In this document: piece by piece, positions 52,472 to 60,831 of the stretch
How the letters are laid out: every line of letters starts with the position of its first letter
How positions within the stretch are numbered: position 1 is the first letter of the stretch
Origin: Castellaniella sp034674885
GTDB lineage: Bacteria > Pseudomonadota > Gammaproteobacteria > Burkholderiales > Burkholderiaceae_B
Reading direction: 5' to 3'
Assembly (NCBI RefSeq): GCF_034674885.1
Contig: NZ_JAUCDS010000005.1
Coordinates: forward strand, 67,953 to 131,952
DNA: 64,000 nucleotides
Notes under the pieces: model-generated
What the model saw: only the letters and a program-made list of their open reading frames with translations
What the model was told of the DNA's origin: nothing
The model's database searches: none
Position numbers and translations under genes: made by a program

Positions 52472-53482
52472 ATGACCATCCGTGTCGCCATCAATGGCTA
52501 CGGCCGTATCGGCCGCAATATCCTGCGTGCCCACTACGAAGACGGTAAAAAACACGATATCCAGATCGTGGCCATCAATGATCTGGGCAATCCTGAAACC
52601 AACGCCCACCTGACCCGCTACGATACGGCCCACGGCCGTTTCCCCGGCACGGTCGAGGTCGACGGCGATTTCATGGTGGTCAACGGCGACCGGATCCGCG
52701 TCCTGGCCGACCGCGATCCCGCAAAGCTGCCCTGGAGCGAGCTGAACGTGGACGTGGTGCTGGAATGCACGGGCTTTTTCACCACCAAGGAAAAGGCATC
52801 CGCTCACCTGAAGGGCGGCGCGAAGAAAGTCATCATTTCCGCCCCCGGCGGCAAGGACGTGGACGCCACCATCGTCTACGGTGTCAATCACCAGGTGCTG
52901 AAATCGACCGATACGGTCATCTCCAACGCCTCGTGCACCACCAACTGCCTGGCGCCGCTGGTGCATCCCCTGCATCAGCAGCTGGGCATCGTCAACGGCC
53001 TGATGACCACCATCCATGCGTACACCAACGACCAGGTCCTGACCGACGTCTACCATTCGGATCTGCGCCGCGCCCGTTCGGCCACGCACAGCATGATCCC
53101 GACCAAGACCGGCGCTGCCTCGGCCGTCGGCCTGGTGCTGCCGGAACTGAACGGCAAGCTCGACGGCTACGCGATCCGCGTGCCGACGATCAACGTGTCC
53201 ATCGTCGACCTGTCCTTCGTGGCCGCGCGTGAAACCTCGGTGGACGAGGTCAACGGCATCCTCAAGGCCGCCTCCGAAGGCCCGCTGAAGGGCATCCTGA
53301 ACTACACCACCGAACCGCTGGTGTCGGTCGACTTCAACCACGACCCGGCCTCCAGCACCGTGGACGCGGGGTTGACCAAGGTCTCCGGTTCCCTGGTGAA
53401 GGTCTCGTCCTGGTACGACAACGAATGGGGTTTCTCCAACCGCATGCTCGATACCACGGTCGCCCTGATGGCCGCCAAGTAA
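52472..53482 (+). CDS. gap: Glyceraldehyde-3-phosphate dehydrogenase, type I
   Basis: Glycolytic NAD-linked enzyme of 336 residues. NAD fold INGYGRIGRNILRA, the nucleophile C155 in SNASCTTNCLAPL, and WYDNEWGFSNRM at the C-terminus. AAGGAGATCCTTC gives a strong ribosome site. The position between tkt and pgk resembles cbb-type gene sets, but no Rubisco or phosphoribulokinase is present, so a general metabolic role is likely. Confidence 0.97.
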   Translation: MTIRVAINGYGRIGRNILRAHYEDGKKHDIQIVAINDLGNPETNAHLTRYDTAHGRFPGTVEVDGDFMVVNGDRIRVLADRDPAKLPWSELNVDVVLECTGFFTTKEKASAHLKGGAKKVIISAPGGKDVDATIVYGVNHQVLKSTDTVISNASCTTNCLAPLVHPLHQQLGIVNGLMTTIHAYTNDQVLTDVYHSDLRRARSATHSMIPTKTGAASAVGLVLPELNGKLDGYAIRVPTINVSIVDLSFVAARETSVDEVNGILKAASEGPLKGILNYTTEPLVSVDFNHDPASSTVDAGLTKVSGSLVKVSSWYDNEWGFSNRMLDTTVALMAAK

Positions 53483-53501
53483 TCCAGTCCATCCGGATGG
53501 C

Positions 53502-53521
53502 AGGGCGGGGCAACCCGCCCT
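53502..53521 (+). terminator. Hairpin between gap and pgk
   Basis: An 8-bp GC stem (53502-53509 with 53514-53521) and GCAA tetraloop follow the gap stop by 19 bases; just before it the 12-base palindrome CCATCCGGATGG (53489-53500) forms a second small hairpin. There is no T-run, so it may stabilise the gap message 3' end rather than terminate fully. Confidence 0.4.
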
Positions 53522-53563
53522 TGTCATGTCCGGGCCGCCTCCCACACTGACAGACGCATTTCT

Positions 53564-54751
53564 ATGACCATTCAGACTCTCTCCGGCCTTGCACAGGTTG
53601 GCGCCCTGGCGGGCAAGCGCGTTTTCATTCGTTCCGATCTGAACGTGCCCCTGGACCAGGGGCAGATCACCGAGGATACCCGCGTGCGGGCGTCCGTGCC
53701 GGCCATCCAGCTGGCGCTGGACGCGGGTGCGGCCGTCATGGTGACGTCCCACCTGGGCCGTCCCAAGGAAGGCGTGGTCGGCCCGGACGATACCCTGCAG
53801 CCCGTGGCCGTGCGCCTGGCGGAACTGCTGGGCCGTCCGGTGCGGCTGGTGCGCGATTGGGTCGATGGGGTGGACCTGGCCGCCGGCGAAGTCGTGCTGC
53901 TGGAAAATTGCCGCTGCAATCCGGGCGAGAAAAAGAACGACCCGGATCTGGCCCGCCGCATGGCCGCCCTGTGCGACGTCTACGTCAACGACGCCTTTGG
54001 CACCGCGCATCGGGCCGAGGCCACGACTGAAGGCATGGCCCGTTTCGCACCGGTGGCCTGCGCAGGACCGCTGCTGGCTGCGGAACTGGACGCCCTGGGC
54101 CGCGCCTTGCAGGCGCCGCGCCGTCCCATGGTGGCCATCGTGGGCGGCTCGAAGGTCTCCACCAAACTCTCCATCCTGCAGGCCCTGGCCGACAAGGTCG
54201 ATCAGTTGATCGTGGGCGGCGGGATCGCCAACACCTTCATGCTGGCCGCAGGCCTGCCCATCGGCAAATCTCTGGCCGAACCAGACCAGGTGGACCAGGC
54301 CCAGGCCGTCATCCAGGCCATGCAGGCGCGGGGTGTGCAGGTGCCGATTCCCGTGGACGTGGTCGTGGCAAAGACGTTCGCCGCCGATGCGACGGCCACG
54401 GTCAAGCCAGCCGCCGACGTGGCTGCCGACGATCTGATCCTGGACATCGGCCCGCAGACGGCGGCGCGGCTGGCGCAACAGCTGCGCCAGGCAGGCACCA
54501 TCGTCTGGAACGGCCCCGTGGGCGTCTTCGAGTTCGATGCCTTTGCCGAAGGCACCCGGGTCATTGCCCAGGCGATTGCCGAATCGGATGGTTTTTCCAT
54601 TGCCGGTGGCGGGGACACCCTGGCGGCCATCGCGAAATACGGCATTGCCGACCAGGTGGGCTACATTTCCACCGGGGGCGGGGCTTTCCTGGAATTCCTG
54701 GAAGGCAAGACGCTGCCGGCCGTGGCAGCGCTGCAGGCGCGAAGTGCCTGA
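53564..54751 (+). CDS. pgk: Phosphoglycerate kinase
   Basis: Transfers phosphate from 1,3-bisphosphoglycerate to ADP; 395 residues. RSDLNVPLDQ, SHLGRPKEG, VLLENCRCNPGEKKNDPDLA, VNDAFGTAHRAEATTEG, GGSKVSTKL and GGGDTLAAIAK are all family blocks. The last is the nucleotide-binding end. The final pgk codons contain or adjoin the ffs promoter. Confidence 0.97.
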   Translation: MTIQTLSGLAQVGALAGKRVFIRSDLNVPLDQGQITEDTRVRASVPAIQLALDAGAAVMVTSHLGRPKEGVVGPDDTLQPVAVRLAELLGRPVRLVRDWVDGVDLAAGEVVLLENCRCNPGEKKNDPDLARRMAALCDVYVNDAFGTAHRAEATTEGMARFAPVACAGPLLAAELDALGRALQAPRRPMVAIVGGSKVSTKLSILQALADKVDQLIVGGGIANTFMLAAGLPIGKSLAEPDQVDQAQAVIQAMQARGVQVPIPVDVVVAKTFAADATATVKPAADVAADDLILDIGPQTAARLAQQLRQAGTIVWNGPVGVFEFDAFAEGTRVIAQAIAESDGFSIAGGGDTLAAIAKYGIADQVGYISTGGGAFLEFLEGKTLPAVAALQARSA

Positions 54752-54770
54752 GGTCTGTTAGAATTCAGAA

Positions 54771-54865
54771 GGCGGGCCCCTTCGCATGGTTCGGCGGTGA
54801 ACCTGGTCAGGTCGGGAACGAAGCAGCCACAGCCGTGCAGAACCAGTGCCGAAGTCAGGCTCGCC
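54771..54865 (+). ncRNA. ffs: Signal recognition particle RNA (4.5S RNA)
   Basis: About 95 bases. The conserved SRP domain IV core is plain: ACCTGGTCAGGTCGGGAA followed by CGAAGCAGCCA, nearly identical to E. coli 4.5S RNA. The ends GGCGGGCC (54771-54778) and GGCTCGCC (54858-54865) pair. A TAGAAT -10 element (54759-54764) ends 6 bases before the predicted 5' end, and a pyrimidine-rich TTTCCTTTTGTCTTTT follows the 3' end. Binds Ffh to target membrane proteins. Sits between pgk and dnaX. Confidence 0.96.
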
Positions 54866-54899
54866 TTTCCTTTTGTCTTTTCCGGGCGGCGACCGACTC

Positions 54900-56918
54900 A
54901 TGAGCTATCTCGTTCTGGCGCGCAAATGGCGCCCCCGTTCCTTCGATACACTGATCGGCCAGGACCACGTGGTCCGCGCGCTGACCCATGCACTGTCATC
55001 GGGCCGCCTGCACCATGCGTGGCTGTTCACCGGCACCCGGGGGGTGGGCAAGACCACCTTGTCGCGCATCCTGGCGAAATCCCTGAACTGCGCAGACGGC
55101 GTCACGGCCACTCCCTGCGGCCACTGCCAGGCCTGCACGGAAATCGATGCCGGGCGCTACGTCGACTACATCGAACTGGATGCGGCGTCCAACCGGGGCG
55201 TGGACGAAATGACCCAGCTGCTGGAACAGGCGGTGTACGCGCCGTCCGCCGGCCGCTACAAGGTCTACATGATCGACGAAGTCCACATGCTCACCGGGCA
55301 TGCCTTCAACGCCATGCTGAAGACCCTGGAAGAGCCGCCCGAGCACGTCAAGTTCATCCTGGCCACCACCGATCCGCAGAAAATTCCCGTGACAGTCCTG
55401 TCGCGCTGCCTGCAGTTCAACCTGAAGCAGATGACGGTGCCGGCCATCGTCGAGCACCTGCAGCACGTCCTGCAGCAGGAATCCATTCCGGCCGATGCCC
55501 AGGGTCTGCGCCTGATCGCCCAGGCGGCGGCGGGCTCGATGCGGGATGCCCTGTCCCTGACCGATCAGGCCATTTCCTATGCGGCAGGCAATCTCACGGC
55601 CGCCGCCGTGGGCGAGATGCTGGGCACCCTGGACCAGCACCATCTGGTCGCGCTGTTGCGGGCCCTGGCGGCTGCCGATGCGCCCGGCATCCTGGCAGTG
55701 GCGGACGAACTTGCAGCTCGCGGCCTGTCGTTCCAGGCGGCGCTTGCAGACCTGGCCGTCCTGTTGTCCCGGGTTGCCATCGCGCAGCGCCTGGGGCATG
55801 CCCAGGCGGACGACCCTCTGGCGGACGACGTCCAGACTTTGGCGGCCAGCCTGGGTCCGGACGACGTGCAGCTCTTCTATGCCGTCGCGGTGCACAGTCG
55901 CCACGAACTGGCCCTGGCGCCGGACGAATACGCCGGCTTCGTCATGGCGTGCCTGCGCATGCTGGCCTTGCTGCCTGCGGATCGCGTGCCGCCCGTGCTG
56001 CTCGATCCGCCGACGGTTCGTCCCGGGACCGCAGCGCTTGCGTCGTCTGCCGCATCCGCGTCGCCGGCGGCGGTTGCCTCTGTCGAGGTTCCCGCCGCCG
56101 CGCCGGCTCCGATAGCTGCCGCGCCTGTTGCAACGCCCGTCCCCGTGGCCGATCCGCCCGCCTGGGACGATGCCGGATCCGAAGATTCCTCGCTGCCCGC
56201 AGCAGAGCCGGCAGCAGAGCCCGCCGCCGCGCCGGCAGCGGTTGCTGCGCCCAGCGCCCCGCCGGCAGCGCCGGTTGCGCATGGCACGACCGCCGTTGCA
56301 TCTGACTTGTCTGCCGCGTCGGAAGACTCCGCTGCGGATGCTGGCGTGCCGCACGACGAACCGGAACACGCAGGCCAGGACTGGACTGCCGATGTGCCGG
56401 ACTTGCCGGATGATTTCGATGCCGTGGCCGCAGCCGGCGACCTGGATGCGGAAGACCTGCCCGTGCGGCTGTCGGACCTGCCCGGGGCCTCGGCGCCGGC
56501 CGTGCTCGAGACGCCCGATCCCGCCAGTCTGTCGGCGGCCGGATGGCCTGCGCTGGCCGCCGAGCTGCCCGTCACGGGGGCGGCGCGTGCGCTGGCGCTG
56601 AACAGCGAATGGCTGGGCGGCGACGGGCATCAGGTCCGCCTGCGCGTGGCCATCCACACCTACACCGAAGGCGGCGCCCATGACCGCCTGCGCACGGTAT
56701 TGTCGGAATACTTCGGCCGTGTGCTGCGCCTGGACGTCGAATATGGCAGCACGGGCGACGATACGGCTGCCGCCGTGGACCAGGCGGCTCGCGCCCAGCG
56801 CCAGCAGGCTGCTGAAGACGCGGCGGAACACGATGTTCTGGTCCAGGCGCTGGTCGGGCAATTCGCCGCTCGCCTGGTCCCGGGGACCGTTCGCCCGCCG
56901 GGTGCCCCGTTGGGTTGA
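54900..56918 (+). CDS. dnaX: DNA polymerase III subunit gamma/tau
   Basis: Clamp-loader ATPase of 672 residues. Walker A GTRGVGKTT (45-53), zinc cysteines C64, C73, C76, C79, Walker B VYMIDEVHML and sensor LATTDPQKIP. After residue about 370 a long Ala/Pro-rich, acidic linker precedes the tau C-terminal domain (ALNSEWLGGDGHQVRLRVAIHTY...). I see no A-rich slippery heptamer like the E. coli frameshift site, so only the tau form may be made. Starts 35 bases after the SRP RNA. Confidence 0.97.
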   Translation: MSYLVLARKWRPRSFDTLIGQDHVVRALTHALSSGRLHHAWLFTGTRGVGKTTLSRILAKSLNCADGVTATPCGHCQACTEIDAGRYVDYIELDAASNRGVDEMTQLLEQAVYAPSAGRYKVYMIDEVHMLTGHAFNAMLKTLEEPPEHVKFILATTDPQKIPVTVLSRCLQFNLKQMTVPAIVEHLQHVLQQESIPADAQGLRLIAQAAAGSMRDALSLTDQAISYAAGNLTAAAVGEMLGTLDQHHLVALLRALAAADAPGILAVADELAARGLSFQAALADLAVLLSRVAIAQRLGHAQADDPLADDVQTLAASLGPDDVQLFYAVAVHSRHELALAPDEYAGFVMACLRMLALLPADRVPPVLLDPPTVRPGTAALASSAASASPAAVASVEVPAAAPAPIAAAPVATPVPVADPPAWDDAGSEDSSLPAAEPAAEPAAAPAAVAAPSAPPAAPVAHGTTAVASDLSAASEDSAADAGVPHDEPEHAGQDWTADVPDLPDDFDAVAAAGDLDAEDLPVRLSDLPGASAPAVLETPDPASLSAAGWPALAAELPVTGAARALALNSEWLGGDGHQVRLRVAIHTYTEGGAHDRLRTVLSEYFGRVLRLDVEYGSTGDDTAAAVDQAARAQRQQAAEDAAEHDVLVQALVGQFAARLVPGTVRPPGAPLG

Positions 56919-56938
56919 TCCGTATTTGAGTACGCGCA

Positions 56939-56966
56939 TTAACCGAACGGAACACTGGGGTATAGT
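56939..56966 (+). promoter_or_regulatory. Possible promoter for ybaB-recR
   Basis: TATAGT (56961-56966) with TTAACC 16 bases upstream (56939-56944) in the 87-base gap after dnaX. The -10 element is good, the -35 element weak. A pyrimidine-rich GTTTTTGTTCC stretch follows. Confidence 0.35.
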
Positions 56967-57005
56967 CCCTGTTTTTGTTCCACCCCACCCAATCAGGACA
57001 TCACC

Positions 57006-57332
57006 ATGATGAAAGGTCAGATTGCCGGCTTGATGCGTCAGGCCCAGCAGATGCAGGAAAACATGAAGAAGGCTCAGGATGCCCTGGCCGAACTGATCGT
57101 CGAGGGCGCAGCCGGCGGCGGCCTGGTGAAGGTCACCATGAGCTGCAAATACGATGTCAAGCGTGTCGCCATCGATCCGTCGCTGTTCGACGATGATCGC
57201 GACATGATCGAAGACCTGGTCGCTGCTGCCTTCAACGACGCGCAGCGCAAGGCCGAAGCCACCGCCCAGGAAAAGATGTCCGCCGTCACGGCCGGCATGT
57301 CCCTGCCTGCGGGCATGAAGCTGCCGTTCTGA
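57006..57332 (+). CDS. ybaB: Nucleoid-associated protein YbaB/EbfC
   Basis: DNA-binding protein of 108 residues (MMKGQIAGLMRQAQQMQENMKKAQDAL...), helical at both ends and Met/Gln-rich as in the family, ending in PAGMKLPF. Usually found between dnaX and recR, as here; recR begins 1 base after its stop. Confidence 0.97.
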   Translation: MMKGQIAGLMRQAQQMQENMKKAQDALAELIVEGAAGGGLVKVTMSCKYDVKRVAIDPSLFDDDRDMIEDLVAAAFNDAQRKAEATAQEKMSAVTAGMSLPAGMKLPF

Positions 57333-57333
57333 C

Positions 57334-57942
57334 ATGGCGGCGGGCCTGCCCGAACCCGAACCCCTGCGGGCTCTGATCGATGCCCTGCGCGGCCTGCCGG
57401 GCGTCGGTGTGCGCACGGCCCGGCGCATGGCCTACTACCTGCTGCAGCATGACCCAGACGCGGCCCTGAAACTGGGCGATGCGCTGCGCGATGCCGTCAC
57501 CGGGCTGTGTCATTGCGAGCGCTGCAATTCCTTTTCCCAGACGCCGTTGTGCGCGACCTGCGAAAATCCGGACCGCGACGCGTCGCTGCTGTGCGTGGTG
57601 GAGACCCCGGCCGATCAGAACATGATCGAGGCCAGCCATGGGTACCAGGGCCTGTATTACGTGCTGATGGGCCGCCTGGCCCCCCTGGAAGGCGTCGGCC
57701 CCGATCAGGTCCAGTTCGCCCGCCTGCTGGAACGGGCGACCGATGGCCAGGTGCGCGAGGTGATCCTGGCGACCAATTTCACGGCAGAAGGCGAAACCAC
57801 GGCGTATTACCTGTCCGACATGCTGCGGGGGCGCGGCCTGACGGTCACGCGGCTGGCGCGGGGCGTGCCCAGCGGCAGCGAACTGGAATATGTCGACGCA
57901 GGCACCATCGCCTGGGCGCTGATGGAACGCCGATCAGGGTAG
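57334..57942 (+). CDS. recR: Recombination mediator protein RecR
   Basis: Works with RecF/RecO to load RecA at gaps; 202 residues. A helix-hairpin-helix (LRGLPGVGVRTARRMAYYLL), zinc cysteines in CHCERCNSFSQTPLCATC, and a Toprim domain (LLCVVETPADQNMIEASHGYQGLYYVLMG) are visible. Cotranscribed with ybaB. Confidence 0.97.
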   Translation: MAAGLPEPEPLRALIDALRGLPGVGVRTARRMAYYLLQHDPDAALKLGDALRDAVTGLCHCERCNSFSQTPLCATCENPDRDASLLCVVETPADQNMIEASHGYQGLYYVLMGRLAPLEGVGPDQVQFARLLERATDGQVREVILATNFTAEGETTAYYLSDMLRGRGLTVTRLARGVPSGSELEYVDAGTIAWALMERRSG

Positions 57943-58096
57943 CCACGTGAAGCGTGGGGGATGAACTCGGACGCAGAACAGTCCCTTGCGAACTGTTCTG
58001 TGCCTGGCGAATCCGAGCGGCATGCAAGCCGCGAGGTGGTCGCCCGCAGACGCGTTATCATGCTGGCTTGGTGTCCAAACATAAGGAGACAAGACC
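57943..58096 (+). promoter_or_regulatory. Structured leader before an ABC importer operon
   Basis: This 154-base gap holds several nested inverted repeats: CCACG/CGTGG (57943-57947, 57953-57957), a 9-bp stem CAGAACAGT/ACTGTTCTG (57974-57982, 57992-58000) enclosed by CTCGGA/TCCGAG (57966-57971, 58012-58017), and GCGGC/GCCGC (58017-58021, 58028-58032). The first may end the recR message. The rest could be a riboswitch-like or attenuator element or simply a terminator. It does not match the guanidine-I or TPP consensus I know. A strong AAGGAGACAAG site precedes the ATG. Confidence 0.35.
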
Positions 58097-59143
58097 ATGC
58101 CAATTTCTCGCCGTGAATTGCTGAAGACCGCCGGTGTGGCGGGTATGCTGGGCGCCTTGCCCGGCGTGGTCCGTGCCCAGGTGGGCGCCCTGGAAAAGAA
58201 ATCCCTGACCATCGCGGTCGGCGGCCAGCCCCTGATCTATTACCTGCCCTTGTCCGTGGCGCACCTGAAAGGCTACTTCAAGGCAGAAGGCCTGGATGCC
58301 ACTATCGCCGACTTCGCAGGCGGGTCGAAGGCATTGCAGGCCGTGGTGGGCGGCAGCGCCGACATCGTGTCCGGTGCCTTCGAACACACCATCAATCTGC
58401 AGGCCAAGGGCCAGTTCTATCGCTGTTTCGTCCTGCAGGGGCGCGCGCCGATGATCGTGCTGGGCGTGTCCAAAAAGACGCTGCCCGACTACAAGACGCC
58501 GGCCGACCTGAAGGGCAAGAAGATCGGCGTGACGGCGCCGGGGTCCTCGACCAACATGATGGCCAGCTTCTTCCTGGCCCAGCATGGCCTCAAACCCTCC
58601 GACGTGTCCTACATCGGGGTGGGGGCCGGGGCCGGGGCCGTGACGGCGCTGCGCACCGGGCAGATCGACGCCATTGCGAACCTGGATCCTGTCATCAGCA
58701 CCCTGGCCAAAGAAGACGCCATCCAGATCATCGCCGATACGCGCACCCTGAAAGACGCGCACCAGATCTTCGGCGGCAACATGCCTTCTGGTTGCCTGTA
58801 CACCTCGCAGGCCTTCATCGACGCCAATCCCAATACCACCCAGGCCCTGGCCAATGCCATCGTGCGGGCCGACAAATGGATCCAGGCCGTGACGCCCGAC
58901 GAGATCGCCAAACTCGTGCCCGAATCCTATCTGCTGGGCGACCCGGACCTCTACAAGCTGGCCCTGAAGGGCAACCGCGAAGCCCTCTCGCCCGACGGCA
59001 TGGTGCCCGAGGACGGCCCGCAGACCGCCTTGAATGCGTTGGCGGAATTCGTGCCGCATTTCGACCGCACGAAGATCGACATCTCGCGGATCTGGACCAA
59101 CCAGTTCGCCATCAAGGCCGATCAGAAATATCCGCATGGCTGA
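58097..59143 (+). CDS. ABC transporter substrate-binding protein (NMT1/SsuA/TauA type)
   Basis: Periplasmic binding protein of 348 residues with a Tat-like signal (SRRELLKTAGVAGMLGALPGVVRA). The fold is the NMT1/SsuA-like type: IAVGGQPLIYYLPLSVAHLKGYFKAEGL, DFAGGSKALQAVVGGSADIVSGAFEHT, LKGKKIGVTAPGSSTNMMASFF. Relatives take up sulfonates, nitrate, taurine, riboflavin or aromatic acids. The substrate is unknown. It overlaps the ATPase gene by 8 bases. Confidence 0.93.
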   Translation: MPISRRELLKTAGVAGMLGALPGVVRAQVGALEKKSLTIAVGGQPLIYYLPLSVAHLKGYFKAEGLDATIADFAGGSKALQAVVGGSADIVSGAFEHTINLQAKGQFYRCFVLQGRAPMIVLGVSKKTLPDYKTPADLKGKKIGVTAPGSSTNMMASFFLAQHGLKPSDVSYIGVGAGAGAVTALRTGQIDAIANLDPVISTLAKEDAIQIIADTRTLKDAHQIFGGNMPSGCLYTSQAFIDANPNTTQALANAIVRADKWIQAVTPDEIAKLVPESYLLGDPDLYKLALKGNREALSPDGMVPEDGPQTALNALAEFVPHFDRTKIDISRIWTNQFAIKADQKYPHG

Positions 59144-59978
59144 TCCGCAGATTGTCCCGCCCCCTGGTCCGGCCGGGCAGCCGCCTGCCTTGCTGCTCGA
59201 CCGGGTGACGTGCACGTTCACGTCACCCGACGGCTCGTCCTATACCGCCATGAAGGACGCCATCCTGACGGTGGCGCCCGGCGAATTCGTCTCCGTCGTC
59301 GGGCCGACGGGCTGCGGCAAATCCACGTTGCTGAATATGGCCGCCGGCCTGCTGCGACCTTCGTCCGGCCAGGTCAGCGTCTTTGGCGAAGCCCTGCACG
59401 GCATCAATCATCGGGCGGGCTACATGTTCCAGGGCGACGCCCTGATGCCCTGGCGCAATGCCCTGGCCAATGTCATCGCCGGCCTGGAATTTGCCGGGGT
59501 GTCGGCAACTGACGCCGCAGAGCAGGGGCGCGACTGGCTGCGCAGGGTCGGGCTGGGCGGTTTCGAGAACCGCTATCCGCACCAGATGTCTAGCGGCATG
59601 CGCAAACGCGCCATGCTGGCCCAGACCCTGATCCGCGACCCCGACATCATCCTGATGGACGAGCCCTTTTCCGCACTGGACATCCAGACCCGCCAGCTGA
59701 TGGAAAACGAAGTCCTGGATCTCTGGATGGCGCGCCGCAAGGCCGTGCTCTTCATCACCCACGATCTGGACGAGGCCATCGCCATGAGCGACCGTGTCGT
59801 GGTGTTGTCGGCCGGGCCTGCCACCCATCCGATCGGCGAATTCATCATCGACATCCCGCGCCCGCGCGACGTGGCCGAGGTCCGCATGCATCCTCGTTTC
59901 ATCGAACTGCACCAGGGCATCTGGGCCGTGCTGCGCGACGAAGTCCTGAAGGGCTACGAACGCCAGAAGCAGGCCTGA
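59136..59978 (+). CDS. ABC transporter ATP-binding protein (SsuB/TauB type)
   Basis: Importer ATPase of 280 residues: Walker A VGPTGCGKSTLL, Q-loop in YMFQGDALMPWRN, signature MSSGMRKRAMLAQ (a variant of LSGGQ), Walker B DIILMDEPFSALD and the H-loop ITHDLDEA. The start ATG at 59136 is inside the end of the binding-protein gene. The ITHDLDEAIAMSDRVVVLS region is typical of nitrate/sulfonate/taurine importers. Confidence 0.95.
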   Translation: MADPQIVPPPGPAGQPPALLLDRVTCTFTSPDGSSYTAMKDAILTVAPGEFVSVVGPTGCGKSTLLNMAAGLLRPSSGQVSVFGEALHGINHRAGYMFQGDALMPWRNALANVIAGLEFAGVSATDAAEQGRDWLRRVGLGGFENRYPHQMSSGMRKRAMLAQTLIRDPDIILMDEPFSALDIQTRQLMENEVLDLWMARRKAVLFITHDLDEAIAMSDRVVVLSAGPATHPIGEFIIDIPRPRDVAEVRMHPRFIELHQGIWAVLRDEVLKGYERQKQA

Positions 59979-60039
59979 TCGCAGGCTGATCGCCCGGCGC
60001 GCCATGGGTGCCGGGGTTTGAACCGGAGCTGTATCCATC

Positions 60040-60831
60040 ATGAAATCCGACGAACTGTCCCGGCCCGTGCTGCGGACGCTGCAAGTGGCCCTGTTGGCCG
60101 CCATCCTGCTGATCTGGTATTGGGCCTCGCTGAACCGGAACATCGCTTTTTTCTTTGGTCGGCCCCTGGAGGTCGCTCAGGTCATCTGGGCCTGGTTCGT
60201 CACTGATGCCAGCGTCTACCGCCACCTGTGGATCACTTTGTCCGAAACCGTGCTGGCCTTTTTCATCGGCACGGTCGGCGGCCTGGGCTTTGGCCTGTGG
60301 CTGGGCCTGTCACGCAGCGCCAGCGCCTTGCTGGAACCCTACGTGACCGCCGCCAATTCCATGCCGCGTGTCATCCTGGCGCCGATCTTCGGCATGTGGT
60401 TCGGCCTGGGGATCTGGTCCAAGGTCGCCCTGGCGGTCACCCTGGTGTTCTTCATCGTCTTCTTCAACGTCTACCGAGGCGTGCGGGAAGTCTCGCCGAC
60501 CTTATTGGACAACGCCAGAATGCTGGGCGCCACGCGCCGCCAGTTGCTGCGTCACGTGTACATTCCCTCGGCCACCAGCTGGGTGTTTTCCAGCCTGCAC
60601 ACATCCGTGGGCCTGGCCTTCGTGGGCGCGGTGGTCGGCGAATACCTGGGTTCCGCCGCCGGCGTGGGCTACCTGATCCTGCAGGCCGAAGGCACGCTGG
60701 ACGTGAACACGGTCTTTGCCGGCATCGTCGTCCTGACGATCTTCGCTCTGCTGCTGGATGGCGCAGTGTCCCTGGCCGAGCGCCGCCTGCTGGTCTGGCA
60801 GCCGGGGCCGGGTGCGACGGACAGGACCTAG
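60040..60831 (+). CDS. ABC transporter permease (SsuC/TauC type)
   Basis: Permease of 263 residues with about six helices and the cytoplasmic EAA loop (VSPTLLDNARMLGATRRQLLRHVYIPSA). Completes the importer operon. Its TAG stop shares the CTAG tetranucleotide with the stop of the convergent tal gene (4 bases together), so there is no terminator between. Confidence 0.94.
   Translation: MKSDELSRPVLRTLQVALLAAILLIWYWASLNRNIAFFFGRPLEVAQVIWAWFVTDASVYRHLWITLSETVLAFFIGTVGGLGFGLWLGLSRSASALLEPYVTAANSMPRVILAPIFGMWFGLGIWSKVALAVTLVFFIVFFNVYRGVREVSPTLLDNARMLGATRRQLLRHVYIPSATSWVFSSLHTSVGLAFVGAVVGEYLGSAAGVGYLILQAEGTLDVNTVFAGIVVLTIFALLLDGAVSLAERRLLVWQPGPGATDRT

Noticed and set aside
50156..54478. 1440-codon reverse open frame
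   Set aside because: Antisense to tkt, gap and pgk, which are unmistakable; composition is that of a shadow frame in biased codons.
54900..56918. Programmed frameshift in dnaX
   Set aside because: No A-rich slippery heptamer or following stop in the -1 frame that I could recognise.
54996..57428. 810-codon reverse open frame
   Set aside because: Antisense to dnaX and ybaB; Gly/Arg-rich low-complexity translation.
57943..58096. TPP or guanidine-I riboswitch before the NMT1-type importer
   Set aside because: The conserved TPP and ykkC core strings are not present; only generic stems can be seen.
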